DNA of 44,439 nt from the IMG/VR virus record IMGVR_UViG_3300046517_000468, positions 1 through 44,439 of that record; one strand, 5' to 3'. Source of the DNA: a virus. Of this stretch, positions 1-8,042 are shown piece after piece (within the stretch, counting starts at the first letter, position 1; each line of letters opens with the position of its first letter). The position numbers and the translations under genes are program-made. Below the pieces are notes generated by a model, which was not told the DNA's origin, did not search any database, and saw nothing but the letters and a program-made list of their open reading frames with translations.

Positions 1-120
1 CGCGTCACCCACATACGGCGGATTGACCTTCGTTTCTTCCGGCGTCAACGCAGTAACGTCAACACCAAGGTCGGAATTTTGGGCTGCGGCTATTGCGGGA
101 TCACGATTCTGTTTGTTCAC
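1..120 (-). CDS. Partial gene after the scaffold, probably major capsid protein (N-terminus only)
   Basis: An open frame begins with GTG at 120 and runs off the left edge after 40 codons without a stop. An AGGAG ribosome-binding site sits just upstream, inside the end of the scaffold-like gene, whose TAG stop lies three bases before the start. The visible residues are hydrophilic and resemble no motif I know. In P22-type and many other phage head operons the major capsid gene follows portal and scaffold, so that is the likeliest identity. This rests on gene order only; a small head protein is possible. Confidence 0.55.
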   Translation of the reverse strand, partial: MNKQNRDPAIAAAQNSDLGVDVTALTPEETKVNPPYVGDA

Positions 121-122
121 GT

Positions 123-1046
123 CTAGCTCCTGAAGTCGGACGGCTCGCACTGAGCCAGATATTCTTTGATGGTCAGCACGCCTTGCTCATTCCATTTCTT
201 CGCAAGCGCTTGGCGATCCGATTTCAAGTTGCTGAACGTCCGCATCACCCCGCCGTTGGATGCGTCGCCGTGCATGGTGTCGGTCTCGTTCATCTGTGCG
301 CGGCGCTGCGGGCGGAATTTATCGGGGTACATGCGCTTGACGCGATCAGCAACCGCATCGAGGAAGGCGCGGCCTGATTTCGTGGTGCCTGCGGCGCGCA
401 GATTGGTGCTCTCGATGGTCATCGCTTCCTGCAGATCCACGTCGGTCTTCACCCAGGGATTATCCTGCAGGAAATCGGCGAACACCCGCGCTGATTCGGT
501 GTCTTGCGGTTTCGCTGCGGGCGCCGCAGCGGTGCGCTCTTTGTCGCGCACGTCGGCCAACTGCATGTCGATCTCGTTGACGCGATCCATGTCGCCCGCT
601 TCGAGCGCTTCCTTGCGGTCGGAGATCAGCCCATTCTTTTCCCGCAGCGCGCGGGCAGCGGCTTGTTCACGCTGCCACTTGACGACTTCCTGCGTGCTGC
701 GCGTAAGCTCGGCCATCTGCGCTTTGAGGGCGCGCGTTTCTTCGCGTAGCTCGTCGCGTTCTTTCTTGACGATCGGCAGAACGAAATCGCCGCGCTTGGC
801 AAACTCGGCGGCGTCGATCCAGGCGTTAGGATCACCGCGCCATTTATCCTTCGGTGCCCACCCCATCTCCGTTGCGCGTTGGATGGTCTCGGCGGATGGG
901 CCTTCGCTGTCATCAACGATCGTGGTGCTGGTGTCGTCGGCACCGTTGCCGTTGACACGTTTGGGGGGATCGGCGTCGATGTCCGATAAATCGAGCACAC
1001 GGGGGTCGTGCGGCTCGGTTGGAGTAGCGTTCACTTCGGGGGGCAT
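123..1046 (-). CDS. Scaffold-like head assembly protein
   Basis: This 307-residue, highly charged protein has an acidic, disordered first ~55 residues. A short conserved-looking segment follows (MGWAPKDKWRGDPNAW, about 62-77), of a kind common in phage scaffold-region proteins. A long helical stretch rich in Glu, Arg, Lys and Ala (about 90-175) looks like coiled coil. The C-terminal third is basic, as expected for a scaffold domain that docks on capsid subunits. AAGGAG precedes the ATG. It lies between the portal/co-chaperonin genes and the probable capsid gene, the usual scaffold position. The function is inferred from composition and context; no protease motif was seen. Confidence 0.65.
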   Translation of the reverse strand: MPPEVNATPTEPHDPRVLDLSDIDADPPKRVNGNGADDTSTTIVDDSEGPSAETIQRATEMGWAPKDKWRGDPNAWIDAAEFAKRGDFVLPIVKKERDELREETRALKAQMAELTRSTQEVVKWQREQAAARALREKNGLISDRKEALEAGDMDRVNEIDMQLADVRDKERTAAAPAAKPQDTESARVFADFLQDNPWVKTDVDLQEAMTIESTNLRAAGTTKSGRAFLDAVADRVKRMYPDKFRPQRRAQMNETDTMHGDASNGGVMRTFSNLKSDRQALAKKWNEQGVLTIKEYLAQCEPSDFRS

Positions 1047-1081
1047 AGTGGTGCTCCTTCTATCTCAGAATCAAGGGGTTG

Positions 1082-1453
1082 TCAATCTATCGCAAACTCA
1101 GCCGCAGGATTCAAGGGCATGCGGATCTTCGGCAGATCGAGACTCGGGGCTTCGATTTTCGCCATCACATCCGCCGCGCGCATTAACCGATAGTCGCGCT
1201 CGTCCTTGCCTTTCTTCGGCTGGCCGCACCATTTAGCGAACATGATGAAGTCGCCGGGTACGATCCCTTCGAGGCGCGGTTCGAGCGATGCTTTGCCACC
1301 GATCGCCACCAAGCGGCCCTCGCACATCGCCATCTTTTCCTTGGCGATTTGTCCTTGTGCGATGACGATACCGAACTCCGTTTTTTCTTCTAACTCGAAC
1401 GGCTCCACCAGGATCATGTCGCCGGTTGGGGTAATACCCGAATTATTTTCCAT
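1082..1453 (-). CDS. GroES-like co-chaperonin (Cpn10)
   Basis: A 123-residue protein with the Cpn10 outline: an N-terminal strand (ITPTGDMILVEPFE), then a segment matching the GroES mobile loop (EEKTEFGIVIAQGQ), a G-R-L-V-A-I-G strand, and the late IVPGDFIMFAKW strand that matches the 'vGD.Vlf..y.g' signature. The family caps GroEL chambers. T4 gp31 is the classic phage version and is needed to fold the T4 capsid protein. The extra ~25 C-terminal residues are not typical of bacterial GroES. The gene overlaps the 81-aa gene upstream by 11 bp and precedes scaffold and capsid genes, which suggests a role in capsid folding. The fold call is confident; the partner (host GroEL) is inferred. Confidence 0.8.
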   Translation of the reverse strand: MENNSGITPTGDMILVEPFELEEKTEFGIVIAQGQIAKEKMAMCEGRLVAIGGKASLEPRLEGIVPGDFIMFAKWCGQPKKGKDERDYRLMRAADVMAKIEAPSLDLPKIRMPLNPAAEFAID

Positions 1454-1688
1454 CGTCGCCTTTCATTGCGATGCCGTCGATCCACGCTTCCATCTTCTGC
1501 AACGCATTGACACTGCCGATCGCGGCAGCATCGACGCTCGGCACTGAACCATAATTGCCGTTGGCCCACGCGCTCTTGGCATCCTCAATGGACAGGCGGA
1601 TTGCTTGCAGGAACGCTTGCGTCAGGCTTGCTCGCTTCCACGCTACCCACTCCGGCCCCTGCGGGGATTGGCTGAGATCCGTTTCCAC
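1443..1688 (-). CDS. Small conserved-position head-operon protein, function unknown
   Basis: An 81-residue protein read from GTG at 1688. I chose this start because AAGGAG lies six bases upstream; the in-frame ATG further out lacks a site and would extend deep into the portal gene. The first ~100 bp overlap the 3' end of the portal gene in another frame. The product is helical and acidic, with two Trp in its first 20 residues and no recognisable motif. It sits between portal and co-chaperonin. A head-completion or accessory role would fit but is not shown. Confidence 0.6.
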   Translation of the reverse strand: METDLSQSPQGPEWVAWKRASLTQAFLQAIRLSIEDAKSAWANGNYGSVPSVDAAAIGSVNALQKMEAWIDGIAMKGDDGK

Positions 1689-3774
1689 TACTTGCTCCTT
1701 TCTTCTTGAACAACGAAAGCATGCCAAGCATGTGATCCAACCCATGCTTGCGTGCGGCTATCTCGGTGTTGATAAGAGCGATGGCATGTCCGGTGTTGAC
1801 GCCCTCGGCTTCCGACAATTCTTTCTGCGCTTTGGCGTGTAGCTCGTCGATCTCCGCCATCTCTTTGAGGATACGGACCTGCATCTCGATCTCGTTATCC
1901 ATGCGCTCCGCTTGAAATTCTTTCTCTTTCAACTCCTGCAGCTTTTGCTTGACCTGTACCTCCAACATTTTCACGTTGGGCTGCGGCGGGAAGTCGGGTA
2001 GCTCGATCTGCTTCTGCGGATCTTTCGGGTCCGGTCCCTTGGGGGGCGGCATGATCTCGTCGATGTTGGGGATCTTCTGCAGCTTGTACGCGCGCAGGAT
2101 CGCCTTGTACTTGTTGTGGCCCGGTAGCGTCATCGCGTTCTTCACCAGCATCGAAGCCTGCTCCGCTGCCGCCGATTGACTCATCACCGTGGGATCGGCG
2201 GCGGGCACCACATAAATCTTGTCGCCGCGATAGTCCTGCACCGAGATCATCGCGCCTTTGCCGGTCGTCAGATTGGTGTAGTCGATATCCGCTTCGAGGA
2301 AAGAAGCGTTCAAGTCGTAGCGGATGCGGAAGCCATCGCGCATCGCCCGCCATGTGCGCTTGTAGATCGCGGTATACACCCGCGCGCCGTTCTCGTTGAG
2401 GATGCGCGTCGTCTCCGCCTTCTGGTTAGCACCGGGCGACTCGCCCACTTGAATTTCTGTCGCGCTGACGATGCGCTCGCCGTACTGAACGAGAAACCCG
2501 ATCAGTTGAAAAAGTACGTTTGAGGGTTCTCTAACAGGAAGCGGTAGAATATTTTTGCGCAGGTCATCCCCAGGCGCGTCGGTCGGATGCCACTCGTTAG
2601 GCCGGAAGGTAAACGGACCACCTTTGCTTTTGAATCCTCGGCCAACGAAACCACCACCCAAAGTAGACATGGTTCCGGCGTCGAAAATTTGATTGATGGC
2701 GGTGTTGACGGACTCGTTGAGTGGTCCTTCGAGCACGCCGAGACCGAGATCATAGAAGCCACCATCGGGAGAAGGGATGAACGGGATCTTGCTGAACACC
2801 TGCAGCGGCTCGATGTTGTAAACCTCGCCGCGCGGCGTCTTGCGGATGTTGGTTGAATTGAACCGGGCAACGATGCGCCAAACGCGGCTGCTCTCGATGT
2901 CGAAGGTGACGATGTACGGCTCTTGATAGCCGTCGCCGTCGAAGTCCCACCAGCAATACATCTCGCCGGTCAGGTACGGCGTCACCTTGGCTTCCTGCGC
3001 TGGCTCCTGCATGCCTTGGCGCTGATCCTGCGCCTCTTTGAGCGCCCCGGTGTCCTGCGACATCGACGGCTGCGGTGCCGCTTCCCCGTCATCCCACTTC
3101 TTGAACCGGCCATCGAGTTGCCGTTGCCGGATCTTGTTGTGGGTCAGCGGGAAAACGTGGGTGTAACGCGGCGACGTGCGGATGTCCTTGGTCCAATAAT
3201 TGATGACAAAATCTTTCGGCAGCACCAGCCGATCGGTGACGTACCCTTTCTCCTGGTCAAAAGCGTGTTTGATGAACGCACAACCGCAGATCGGTTGGAC
3301 CAGCAGTGCCTTGTCGTGTTCTTCCTCCCACGCTTCATCCTGTTCGAGACACTGCCAACTCATGTGCGTGCTGATGCGCTCGGCGCGTGCCGTCTTGCTG
3401 CCGTCAGGATCGAGGCCGATAACGCGAGCGTGCGCCACTTCTGTACCGGAGATCAGCGTGGGGAAGGCGCGAGCGTGGTACTGCAGCGCGGCGACGGTGA
3501 TAAGGGGGAACTTGACGTTGGCGCAACCGACCCACGGGTAAGTTTTTTCCTCCACCACCTGCAACGCGAGCTTGTTGGCCTCGGCCTGCTGACTCTCCCA
3601 CGCTTCGCGCGAGGCCAAGTCGATCATGTAGCCCTGTTGGGCGAAGTTACCCACTGCCTTGAGCGTGTCGTCGTCGAGCAAGTCGCACAGGTTGGGTGCC
3701 TTGACAATATCTTCGAGGCGCAATTTGACGCGCTGGTTCAACTCGCCGTCGTCGGTGCTATAACCATCGTCCAT
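1585..3774 (-). CDS. Portal protein (P22-like)
   Basis: At 729 residues it is almost the length of P22 gp1 (725). The central part has the long mixed alpha/beta wing and stem expected of portals, including a segment near residues 275-320 rich in aromatic strand residues (GEMYCWWDFDGDGYQEPYIV). The C-terminal ~130 residues are a charged helical barrel-like region (VKMLEVQVKQKLQELKEKE), ending in a Pro/Ser/Ala tail. Portals form the dodecameric ring at one capsid vertex, through which terminase pumps DNA and to which gp4-like tail factors bind. It starts two bases after the large terminase stop. Identification rests on length, order and these features; no search was possible. Confidence 0.85.
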   Translation of the reverse strand: MDDGYSTDDGELNQRVKLRLEDIVKAPNLCDLLDDDTLKAVGNFAQQGYMIDLASREAWESQQAEANKLALQVVEEKTYPWVGCANVKFPLITVAALQYHARAFPTLISGTEVAHARVIGLDPDGSKTARAERISTHMSWQCLEQDEAWEEEHDKALLVQPICGCAFIKHAFDQEKGYVTDRLVLPKDFVINYWTKDIRTSPRYTHVFPLTHNKIRQRQLDGRFKKWDDGEAAPQPSMSQDTGALKEAQDQRQGMQEPAQEAKVTPYLTGEMYCWWDFDGDGYQEPYIVTFDIESSRVWRIVARFNSTNIRKTPRGEVYNIEPLQVFSKIPFIPSPDGGFYDLGLGVLEGPLNESVNTAINQIFDAGTMSTLGGGFVGRGFKSKGGPFTFRPNEWHPTDAPGDDLRKNILPLPVREPSNVLFQLIGFLVQYGERIVSATEIQVGESPGANQKAETTRILNENGARVYTAIYKRTWRAMRDGFRIRYDLNASFLEADIDYTNLTTGKGAMISVQDYRGDKIYVVPAADPTVMSQSAAAEQASMLVKNAMTLPGHNKYKAILRAYKLQKIPNIDEIMPPPKGPDPKDPQKQIELPDFPPQPNVKMLEVQVKQKLQELKEKEFQAERMDNEIEMQVRILKEMAEIDELHAKAQKELSEAEGVNTGHAIALINTEIAARKHGLDHMLGMLSLFKKKGASSGNGSQPIPAGAGVGSVEASKPDASVPASNPPVH

Positions 3775-3775
3775 A

Positions 3776-5248
3776 TCAGTATCCCGTCACAGGTGAGATG
3801 CCCATCAATGAATAAGACTGTTGCTCGTCGCGCTTAAATTCTTCTTCCTCCGCGTCGTCAACCGTCAACGGCAAATTCTCGGTCGCCAAGCCTATGCCCA
3901 TCCACGCCAGGGCGTCAACTCGGTCGTTTACCTCGTCCGCATCGCGGAATTGCAGTAGCTCCTGCTGCAACTCGGGATACCAAGTGGTCTCGGCGTTGAA
4001 GCGCACGCCGCGCGCCCGCATCCTACGCTGTATGGCTCGCGCCCGCTCGGTCTTGTTGCCGATCGGCGTCATCGGTTTAAGGTGCAGGAACACCCCGCGC
4101 CGCCGCATCTCGGTCTCGATCATCGACTGCAGCGTTTTGAAGATCGATCCCGACTCGACAAACCAAATCTCGGGGTGCCACTGCTCTTCTATCGCAAACA
4201 TTTCATTGATGATCTCGTTGGCATCCCATCGCCCGCGCCGTTCATCGACGATATCGAGGAAGCCATCGGGGTCCAAGCCGCCGATCTCGAACACCGTATG
4301 GTCGCGCCGCGCTTTTTTGGAAATGGCGAAGTCGCCGCCGACATAAAAGGTGTGCGGCTTGTTGTGGTCATAGTCCTGCATCTGCAGGAAGTCGGACGGT
4401 TGGAAGTAACCACTGCTCATGTCCACCGCTTGATTCAAATACTCCATGTTGTAGCCGATCAAGTTCCCCTGCGCGATGTAACTGGTGCGGATCATCTCCA
4501 ACCGCTCGCGCGGAAACATCTCCGGCCACAAAATGTTTTCAAAGTGATCGTCGTGGGCGCGGTAGATTTGTCCGTGCCAGTTAGGATCGTCGAGCAGCGC
4601 CATCAATAGGCTCTGCAGATGCAGCACGGTGCCGAGCACGCGATATTTAGTGTGTCGGCCACCGATCGGCATGACTGTGTTCATCCACCAGCGCATCATC
4701 TTGTCGCGGCGCTCCGCGTTCATCACCTGCTCGTCGTTCTCCAAGTCGTCGCCGAGCACCAGCGACGGGCGGCGGGTGCCCCAGGTCGCCCCGCGCATCG
4801 CCTGCTCGCTGCCGAACGCCATCATCCGCATCTGGTAGCCGGACGTGAACTCGGCGATGAAGTCGTCCTCGGTGTCGCGCAACAGGTTCTTGAAGCCGAA
4901 CTGCGCCTTGATCTTGGGGTTGTCGGTGATCTCGTTCTTGGCCGAGCGCAGGTACTCCACCGCGATCGACCGGGTGTTGGATATTTTTAATTGGAACGGA
5001 TGCTGTTGGAACAACCCGGCGGCGAGACCGTAGCCGTGGTTGATGGTGGTCGATTTAGTATGGCCGCGCGGTGCCGCCAGCGCGCCGTAGGGGTCGTCGT
5101 TGCAGGCCCAGGCCCACCAGCGGCGCATGAACGGCGTGATGGGCATCGGGTCGTTGTAGCGATCCAGGAGAAAATTCTTGACAAACTGCGCGACGATGGG
5201 GGCTTTAAGCACCACGCCCGCAGTGGATGGGGCGAGCACGCTACTCAC
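3776..5248 (-). CDS. Terminase large subunit (packaging ATPase and nuclease)
   Basis: A 490-residue motor protein. The Walker A-like loop APRGHTKST is at about 59-67 and the Walker B strand LVLGDDLE at about 163-170. The C-terminal RNase H-fold nuclease shows GGDFA with Asp306, a second acidic site near VESG (Glu365), and NDRVDALAW with Asp445. It translocates DNA into the prohead by ATP hydrolysis and cuts concatemers, docking on the portal. Its ATG overlaps the end of the small terminase gene (ATGA), so the two are probably translationally coupled. Confidence 0.93.
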   Translation of the reverse strand: MSSVLAPSTAGVVLKAPIVAQFVKNFLLDRYNDPMPITPFMRRWWAWACNDDPYGALAAPRGHTKSTTINHGYGLAAGLFQQHPFQLKISNTRSIAVEYLRSAKNEITDNPKIKAQFGFKNLLRDTEDDFIAEFTSGYQMRMMAFGSEQAMRGATWGTRRPSLVLGDDLENDEQVMNAERRDKMMRWWMNTVMPIGGRHTKYRVLGTVLHLQSLLMALLDDPNWHGQIYRAHDDHFENILWPEMFPRERLEMIRTSYIAQGNLIGYNMEYLNQAVDMSSGYFQPSDFLQMQDYDHNKPHTFYVGGDFAISKKARRDHTVFEIGGLDPDGFLDIVDERRGRWDANEIINEMFAIEEQWHPEIWFVESGSIFKTLQSMIETEMRRRGVFLHLKPMTPIGNKTERARAIQRRMRARGVRFNAETTWYPELQQELLQFRDADEVNDRVDALAWMGIGLATENLPLTVDDAEEEEFKRDEQQSYSLMGISPVTGY

Positions 5249-5910
5249 TCCGGCACCACCGTCGTTTTAATTTCCTCGGCATCGATCGGGCTAGCAGGGT
5301 CCAGCGGATCTGCTTCCGTCGCCACTTCACCATTGATCTCGCGGGCGTCCATGTGCGCCAGTTTGTCGGCGAGCATGCGTACCGCCTCCATCTCCGGCGT
5401 GTCCTGCCCCTTGGCGACACGATCCAGGCGATCGGCGCGGTCGAACAGCGTGTTGGCGATCGTCGTCAACTCCGTCGCACTCAGCGGCACGCGGTACTCG
5501 ACTTCCTCGAACTCGGTAGCGCCGTCGTCATTCTTTTTCTTGTCGATGCGCCGCGCCTTGTTGCCATAGTCCAAGCGGTCATTAAGCTCACGCAGTGCTT
5601 TCATCGCCATGTCGTGAACCTGATGCGCCACCATCTCCTTGACCTGATCGGCAATGGTCGCGCGGAGACTTTTCCACTCTTTCGTCTTGGTCCAATACTC
5701 CAACGCCTGCAACGGCACGCCAAGCATCTGCGCAACGTGCTCGTCCCTGACCCCGAGGGCTGCCGCCTTCACCGCTTTCAACAGTTGCTCGTTGGATGTG
5801 GACCCCGGCAGGAACGGGGGCCGTTGGAACACTAGCGTAGCCTTGCCAACGTGCGGCGGGTTGTCCGGCTGCTCCAACTTCACCAGATGCGACGTTTGTG
5901 GTTTGCTCAT
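5245..5910 (-). CDS. Terminase small subunit-like DNA-recognition protein
   Basis: A 221-residue protein directly upstream of the large terminase. Residues ~43-75 form a helix-turn-helix (LGVRDEHVAQMLGVPLQALEYW), followed by a helical region (~80-130) suited to oligomerisation, then an acidic C-terminal half. Small terminases recognise the packaging site and regulate the large subunit. I chose ATG at 5910 over the TTG at 5946, because the TTG lies inside a good -35 hexamer and the ATG sits seven bases after the -10. No Shine-Dalgarno sequence precedes it, so it may be leaderless. The role is inferred from HTH plus position. Confidence 0.75.
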   Translation of the reverse strand: MSKPQTSHLVKLEQPDNPPHVGKATLVFQRPPFLPGSTSNEQLLKAVKAAALGVRDEHVAQMLGVPLQALEYWTKTKEWKSLRATIADQVKEMVAHQVHDMAMKALRELNDRLDYGNKARRIDKKKNDDGATEFEEVEYRVPLSATELTTIANTLFDRADRLDRVAKGQDTPEMEAVRMLADKLAHMDAREINGEVATEADPLDPASPIDAEEIKTTVVPE

Positions 5911-5917
5911 GCGGGCG

Positions 5918-5946
5918 GTTGTAGGACATTTGCCGAGGGTTGTCAA
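5918..5946 (-). promoter_or_regulatory. Sigma-70-type promoter of the packaging operon
   Basis: Read on the minus strand: -35 TTGACA (5946-5941), a 17-bp spacer, then -10 TACAAC (5923-5918). The predicted transcription start falls on or next to the ATG of the small terminase gene at 5910, giving a leaderless or near-leaderless mRNA. The -35 is a perfect consensus; the -10 matches four of six. Confidence 0.55.
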
Positions 5947-5973
5947 ATAGTTAGGGCGAGCGCAGGATGGGCA

Positions 5974-5992
5974 CGCGCCGGAATCGGGCGCG
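5974..5992. other. GC-rich hairpin between divergent transcripts
   Basis: CGCGCC and GGCGCG arms (six base pairs) enclose a seven-base loop, followed on the plus strand by ACTTTTCC. It lies between the divergent packaging operon and the membrane-protein gene at 6012. It could be a weak terminator or a leader structure; the T-run is too short to be sure. Confidence 0.3.
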
Positions 5993-6011
5993 ACTTTTCC
6001 AGGAGAGGCGT

Positions 6012-6308
6012 ATGAAAAACTTTTTACTGTCGCTGATTGCCGGGATCTGCGTGATGTTCCTGCTGCTTTTCAATGATCCAGCGCAGGCAGCCGTGGCCGC
6101 GATCAACACCAGCGAACTACTCCAGGCTGTTGTCTGGTTGGTGGTGATGGGCATTATCTTCGGGCTGCTGTGGTGGTTCATCGGTTACGCGGCGATCCCG
6201 GCACCGTTCGATAAAGTGGCGCGCGTAGTGGTCGCGCTGGCCGCGTTGCTGATCGTTATCAACGTGCTGCTGAGTCTGGTTGGGACGCCATTGTTCACGT
6301 TGCGCTAA
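6012..6308 (+). CDS. Small inner-membrane protein with signal-like N-terminus
   Basis: A 98-residue protein. The ATG at 6012 is preceded by AGGAGAGG; a longer in-frame start at 5967 has no such site. A hydrophobic N-terminus (residues 4-22) ends in a signal-peptidase-like AQA-A motif near 25-28. Two strong membrane segments follow at about 40-60 and 72-93, joined by an 'IPAPFDKVARVV' loop. Small two-helix proteins with a P-x-P-F-x-K-V-x-R-V loop occur in many bacteria and phages without known function. It is the first plus-strand gene and has its own terminator. A holin-like role is possible, but no lysis partner is adjacent. Confidence 0.75.
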   Translation: MKNFLLSLIAGICVMFLLLFNDPAQAAVAAINTSELLQAVVWLVVMGIIFGLLWWFIGYAAIPAPFDKVARVVVALAALLIVINVLLSLVGTPLFTLR

Positions 6309-6322
6309 AAAACTTTACAGTT

Positions 6323-6354
6323 AGGCTGCGAGAAACTTCGCGGCCTATTTTTTT
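6323..6354 (+). terminator. Rho-independent terminator
   Basis: A nine-base-pair stem (AGGCTGCGA pairing with TCGCGGCCT, one G-T wobble) with a six-base loop, followed by a run of seven T. It lies 14 bases after the stop of the membrane-protein gene, making that gene a single-gene transcription unit. Confidence 0.85.
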
Positions 6355-6804
6355 GGTGGGCGTGGCAAATTTTTTATAGTTGATTTCGGGATGTGCGGCA
6401 GTTAGGCATGCTGCGTTACGCGAATTTGTCTCTTGCCGAAAAACCCCCCGGCCTTGGGTGAATAATCAACTCAGAATCCTGGATTGCTTGGTCAACTAAG
6501 GGCGTGGTCTCCCCGCTGTTGCGCAGTCGGGCAGTTTAGCGGCACAGTCTATATAGATGTCATCCGCTCTAGTGTCTTACACTTCAGGCATAATAATTGC
6601 TAGGCTGCCGTACAGCGGCACTAGTTGACGCCGTAGATTGTCACTCTACCGCACGCTCTAGTGTCTTACGCTACTCGGACTATTGGAGAATCAATAGGTT
6701 AGGCTGTTTCGCAGTCCTGGCATGCTTGCTGCATCTATAGCGATAGGAAAGATCAGCAGTTAAACAGTCAGGCTAACGACGCCCGACAACAGAAAGGATA
6801 AGCA
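6355..6804 (+). promoter_or_regulatory. Long non-coding leader before the early gene block
   Basis: About 450 bases without a credible gene. It contains two copies of a 16-bp repeat, several short variants of T-T-A-G-G-C-T-G, and alternating CCGCT (6513, 6564) and AGCGG (6538, 6614) blocks that could form mutually exclusive short hairpins. I did not find a convincing sigma-70 promoter, nor a tRNA. It is probably the control region for the early block that begins at 6805, perhaps with a phage- or host-specific promoter type I cannot recognise. Confidence 0.45.
6565..6669. repeat. 16-bp direct repeat pair
   Basis: CGCTCTAGTGTCTTAC occurs exactly at 6565-6580 and 6654-6669 (89 bp apart). In the first copy AGTGT-CTT-ACACT is a perfect palindrome; in the second one arm carries a mismatch. 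A related 13-bp piece, TGTCTTACGCTAC, is shared between the second copy and the spacer/-10 of the promoter at 12388-12416, which suggests a common binding site. Confidence 0.7.
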
Positions 6805-6990
6805 ATGCGCCACTCGGAATATAACGCAAACGTTGCGCTTGCCACTATTCGGCAAATACCGCGTGCACCATTGGCGGACTATCGCACCGAACCAACTAGG
6901 CGCGCATTGATTGCATATGCCGTGCTCGCGTTTCCAATCGTTTACTTTTCAATAATTGCTTTCGTTTCTTGCTTCGCAAACTTAGGATAA
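6805..6990 (+). CDS. Small single-span membrane protein, unknown
   Basis: A 61-residue protein with a good AGAAAGGAT ribosome site before its ATG. The first ~30 residues are polar and basic; residues ~34-57 form one hydrophobic helix, then a short tail. By the positive-inside rule the N-terminus would be cytoplasmic. It opens the early block, three bases upstream of the ArdC-like gene, with which it is likely co-transcribed. No family was recognised. Confidence 0.6.
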   Translation: MRHSEYNANVALATIRQIPRAPLADYRTEPTRRALIAYAVLAFPIVYFSIIAFVSCFANLG

Positions 6991-6993
6991 ATC

Positions 6994-7857
6994 ATGGCAG
7001 ACTTATATCAAGAGGTAACAGACAAAATTGTCGCGGCATTAGAATCGGGCGTTGCGCCGTGGGTCCGTCCGTGGCGCGCTGGCAAATGTGGCGGTATGCC
7101 GCATAACGCAATCACTGGCAAAGCGTATCGCGGTATCAACGTGCCGCTGTTATGGGCTCCAGCTAGACCGAGCGCGGCATGGATGACATACAAGCAAGCG
7201 CAAGGCATCGGCGCGCAAGTCAGAAAGGGCGAGCGCGGTTCCATGATTGTCTTTTATAAACCTTTTACTGTTACCGATAAGGATAACTCGGACAAGGTAA
7301 AGACAATTCCGTTGTTGCGCTCGTTTACGGTTTTCAACGTTGACCAAATAGATAACGTTCCTGCAAAGTATTTACCGGCATTGGAACCTGTTGAGAGTGT
7401 ACGCCCCGACGCGAGCATTGCCGATACCATGATGGCATTAGCAACAGTCAGGCATGGCGGCGATCGTGCTTTCTATTCGCCTAGTCTTGACTATATCCAA
7501 TTGCCGGAATTTGCCCAATTCCATAAACAGGCAGGATACCGCGCCACATCATTGCACGAACTAACGCATTGGACGGGGCATGCTGATCGGTGCGCCCGTG
7601 AATATGGCAAGCGCTTTGGCGATCAAGCATACGCGCGCGAAGAATTGGTAGCAGAGATGGGCGCCGCGTTTCTTTGTGCCCATGCTGGTATCGATGCGCA
7701 GCTAGAGCATGCGAGTTACATAGAGTCCTGGCTGTCCGTGCTCAAGGCAGACAAGCGCGCCATATTGATTGCCGCGTCGCATGCGCAGAAAGCCGCTGAT
7801 TATGTCCTACTAAACGCTGGCATTGTTCAGCCGGAAACAACGGAGACGACAGAATGA
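6994..7857 (+). CDS. ArdC-like antirestriction protein with zincin domain
   Basis: A 287-residue protein of the ArdC family. Residues ~3-120 match the N-terminal ssDNA-binding ArdC domain (LYQEVTDKIVAALESGVAPWVRPW; G-K-x-Y-R-G-I-N-V; MTYKQAQGIGAQVRKGE). The C-terminal half is the zincin-like peptidase domain found in polyvalent proteins, with HELTH at 188-192 and the third-ligand helix AREELVAEMGAAF at 214-226. ArdC proteins were described as protecting incoming single-stranded DNA from host nucleases and restriction; the peptidase's role is uncertain. All metal-ligand residues are present. It heads a block of small genes with tight overlaps (ATGA with the next gene), suggesting one early counter-defence operon. 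Confidence 0.9.
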   Translation: MADLYQEVTDKIVAALESGVAPWVRPWRAGKCGGMPHNAITGKAYRGINVPLLWAPARPSAAWMTYKQAQGIGAQVRKGERGSMIVFYKPFTVTDKDNSDKVKTIPLLRSFTVFNVDQIDNVPAKYLPALEPVESVRPDASIADTMMALATVRHGGDRAFYSPSLDYIQLPEFAQFHKQAGYRATSLHELTHWTGHADRCAREYGKRFGDQAYAREELVAEMGAAFLCAHAGIDAQLEHASYIESWLSVLKADKRAILIAASHAQKAADYVLLNAGIVQPETTETTE

Positions 7858-8042
7858 AAACAGAATCGAAAGGCTATTACATTTTGCTCGCTGCATTACG
7901 CGAGTGTATTACCAGCGGAGACGCGACTTGTTACAACGGCACAAACGCGACACGATTGGCAAACATGCAAATACGTTTGCGCGCTATTAATGCCATTGCG
8001 CGCGTTGCAATCGAACAAGCTAAACGGGAGACGGTAGGATGA
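7854..8042 (+). CDS. Small early protein, unknown
   Basis: A 62-residue protein starting in an ATGA overlap with the ArdC-like gene and ending in an ATGA overlap with the next. It is mostly helical and basic towards the C-terminus (MQIRLRAINAIARVAIEQAK), with two Cys near 18 and 27. No family was recognised. Coupling to ArdC suggests joint early expression. Confidence 0.6.
   Translation: MKTESKGYYILLAALRECITSGDATCYNGTNATRLANMQIRLRAINAIARVAIEQAKRETVG

Noticed and set aside
166-1236. Long plus-strand open frame (356 residues) opposite the scaffold and co-chaperonin genes
   Set aside because: It is antisense to well-supported genes, rich in Ser/Arg/Ala with low-complexity character, and lacks a ribosome site. 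GC-rich DNA often keeps such shadow frames open.
2923-3837. Plus-strand 304-residue frame opposite the portal gene
   Set aside because: Same shadow effect. The portal on the minus strand has clear length and order support; this frame has no motif or start signal.
6355-6804. tRNA or known small RNA in the leader
   Set aside because: No T-loop sequence, acceptor stem or conserved tRNA box was found. Short alternating complements exist but match no known riboswitch I recognise.
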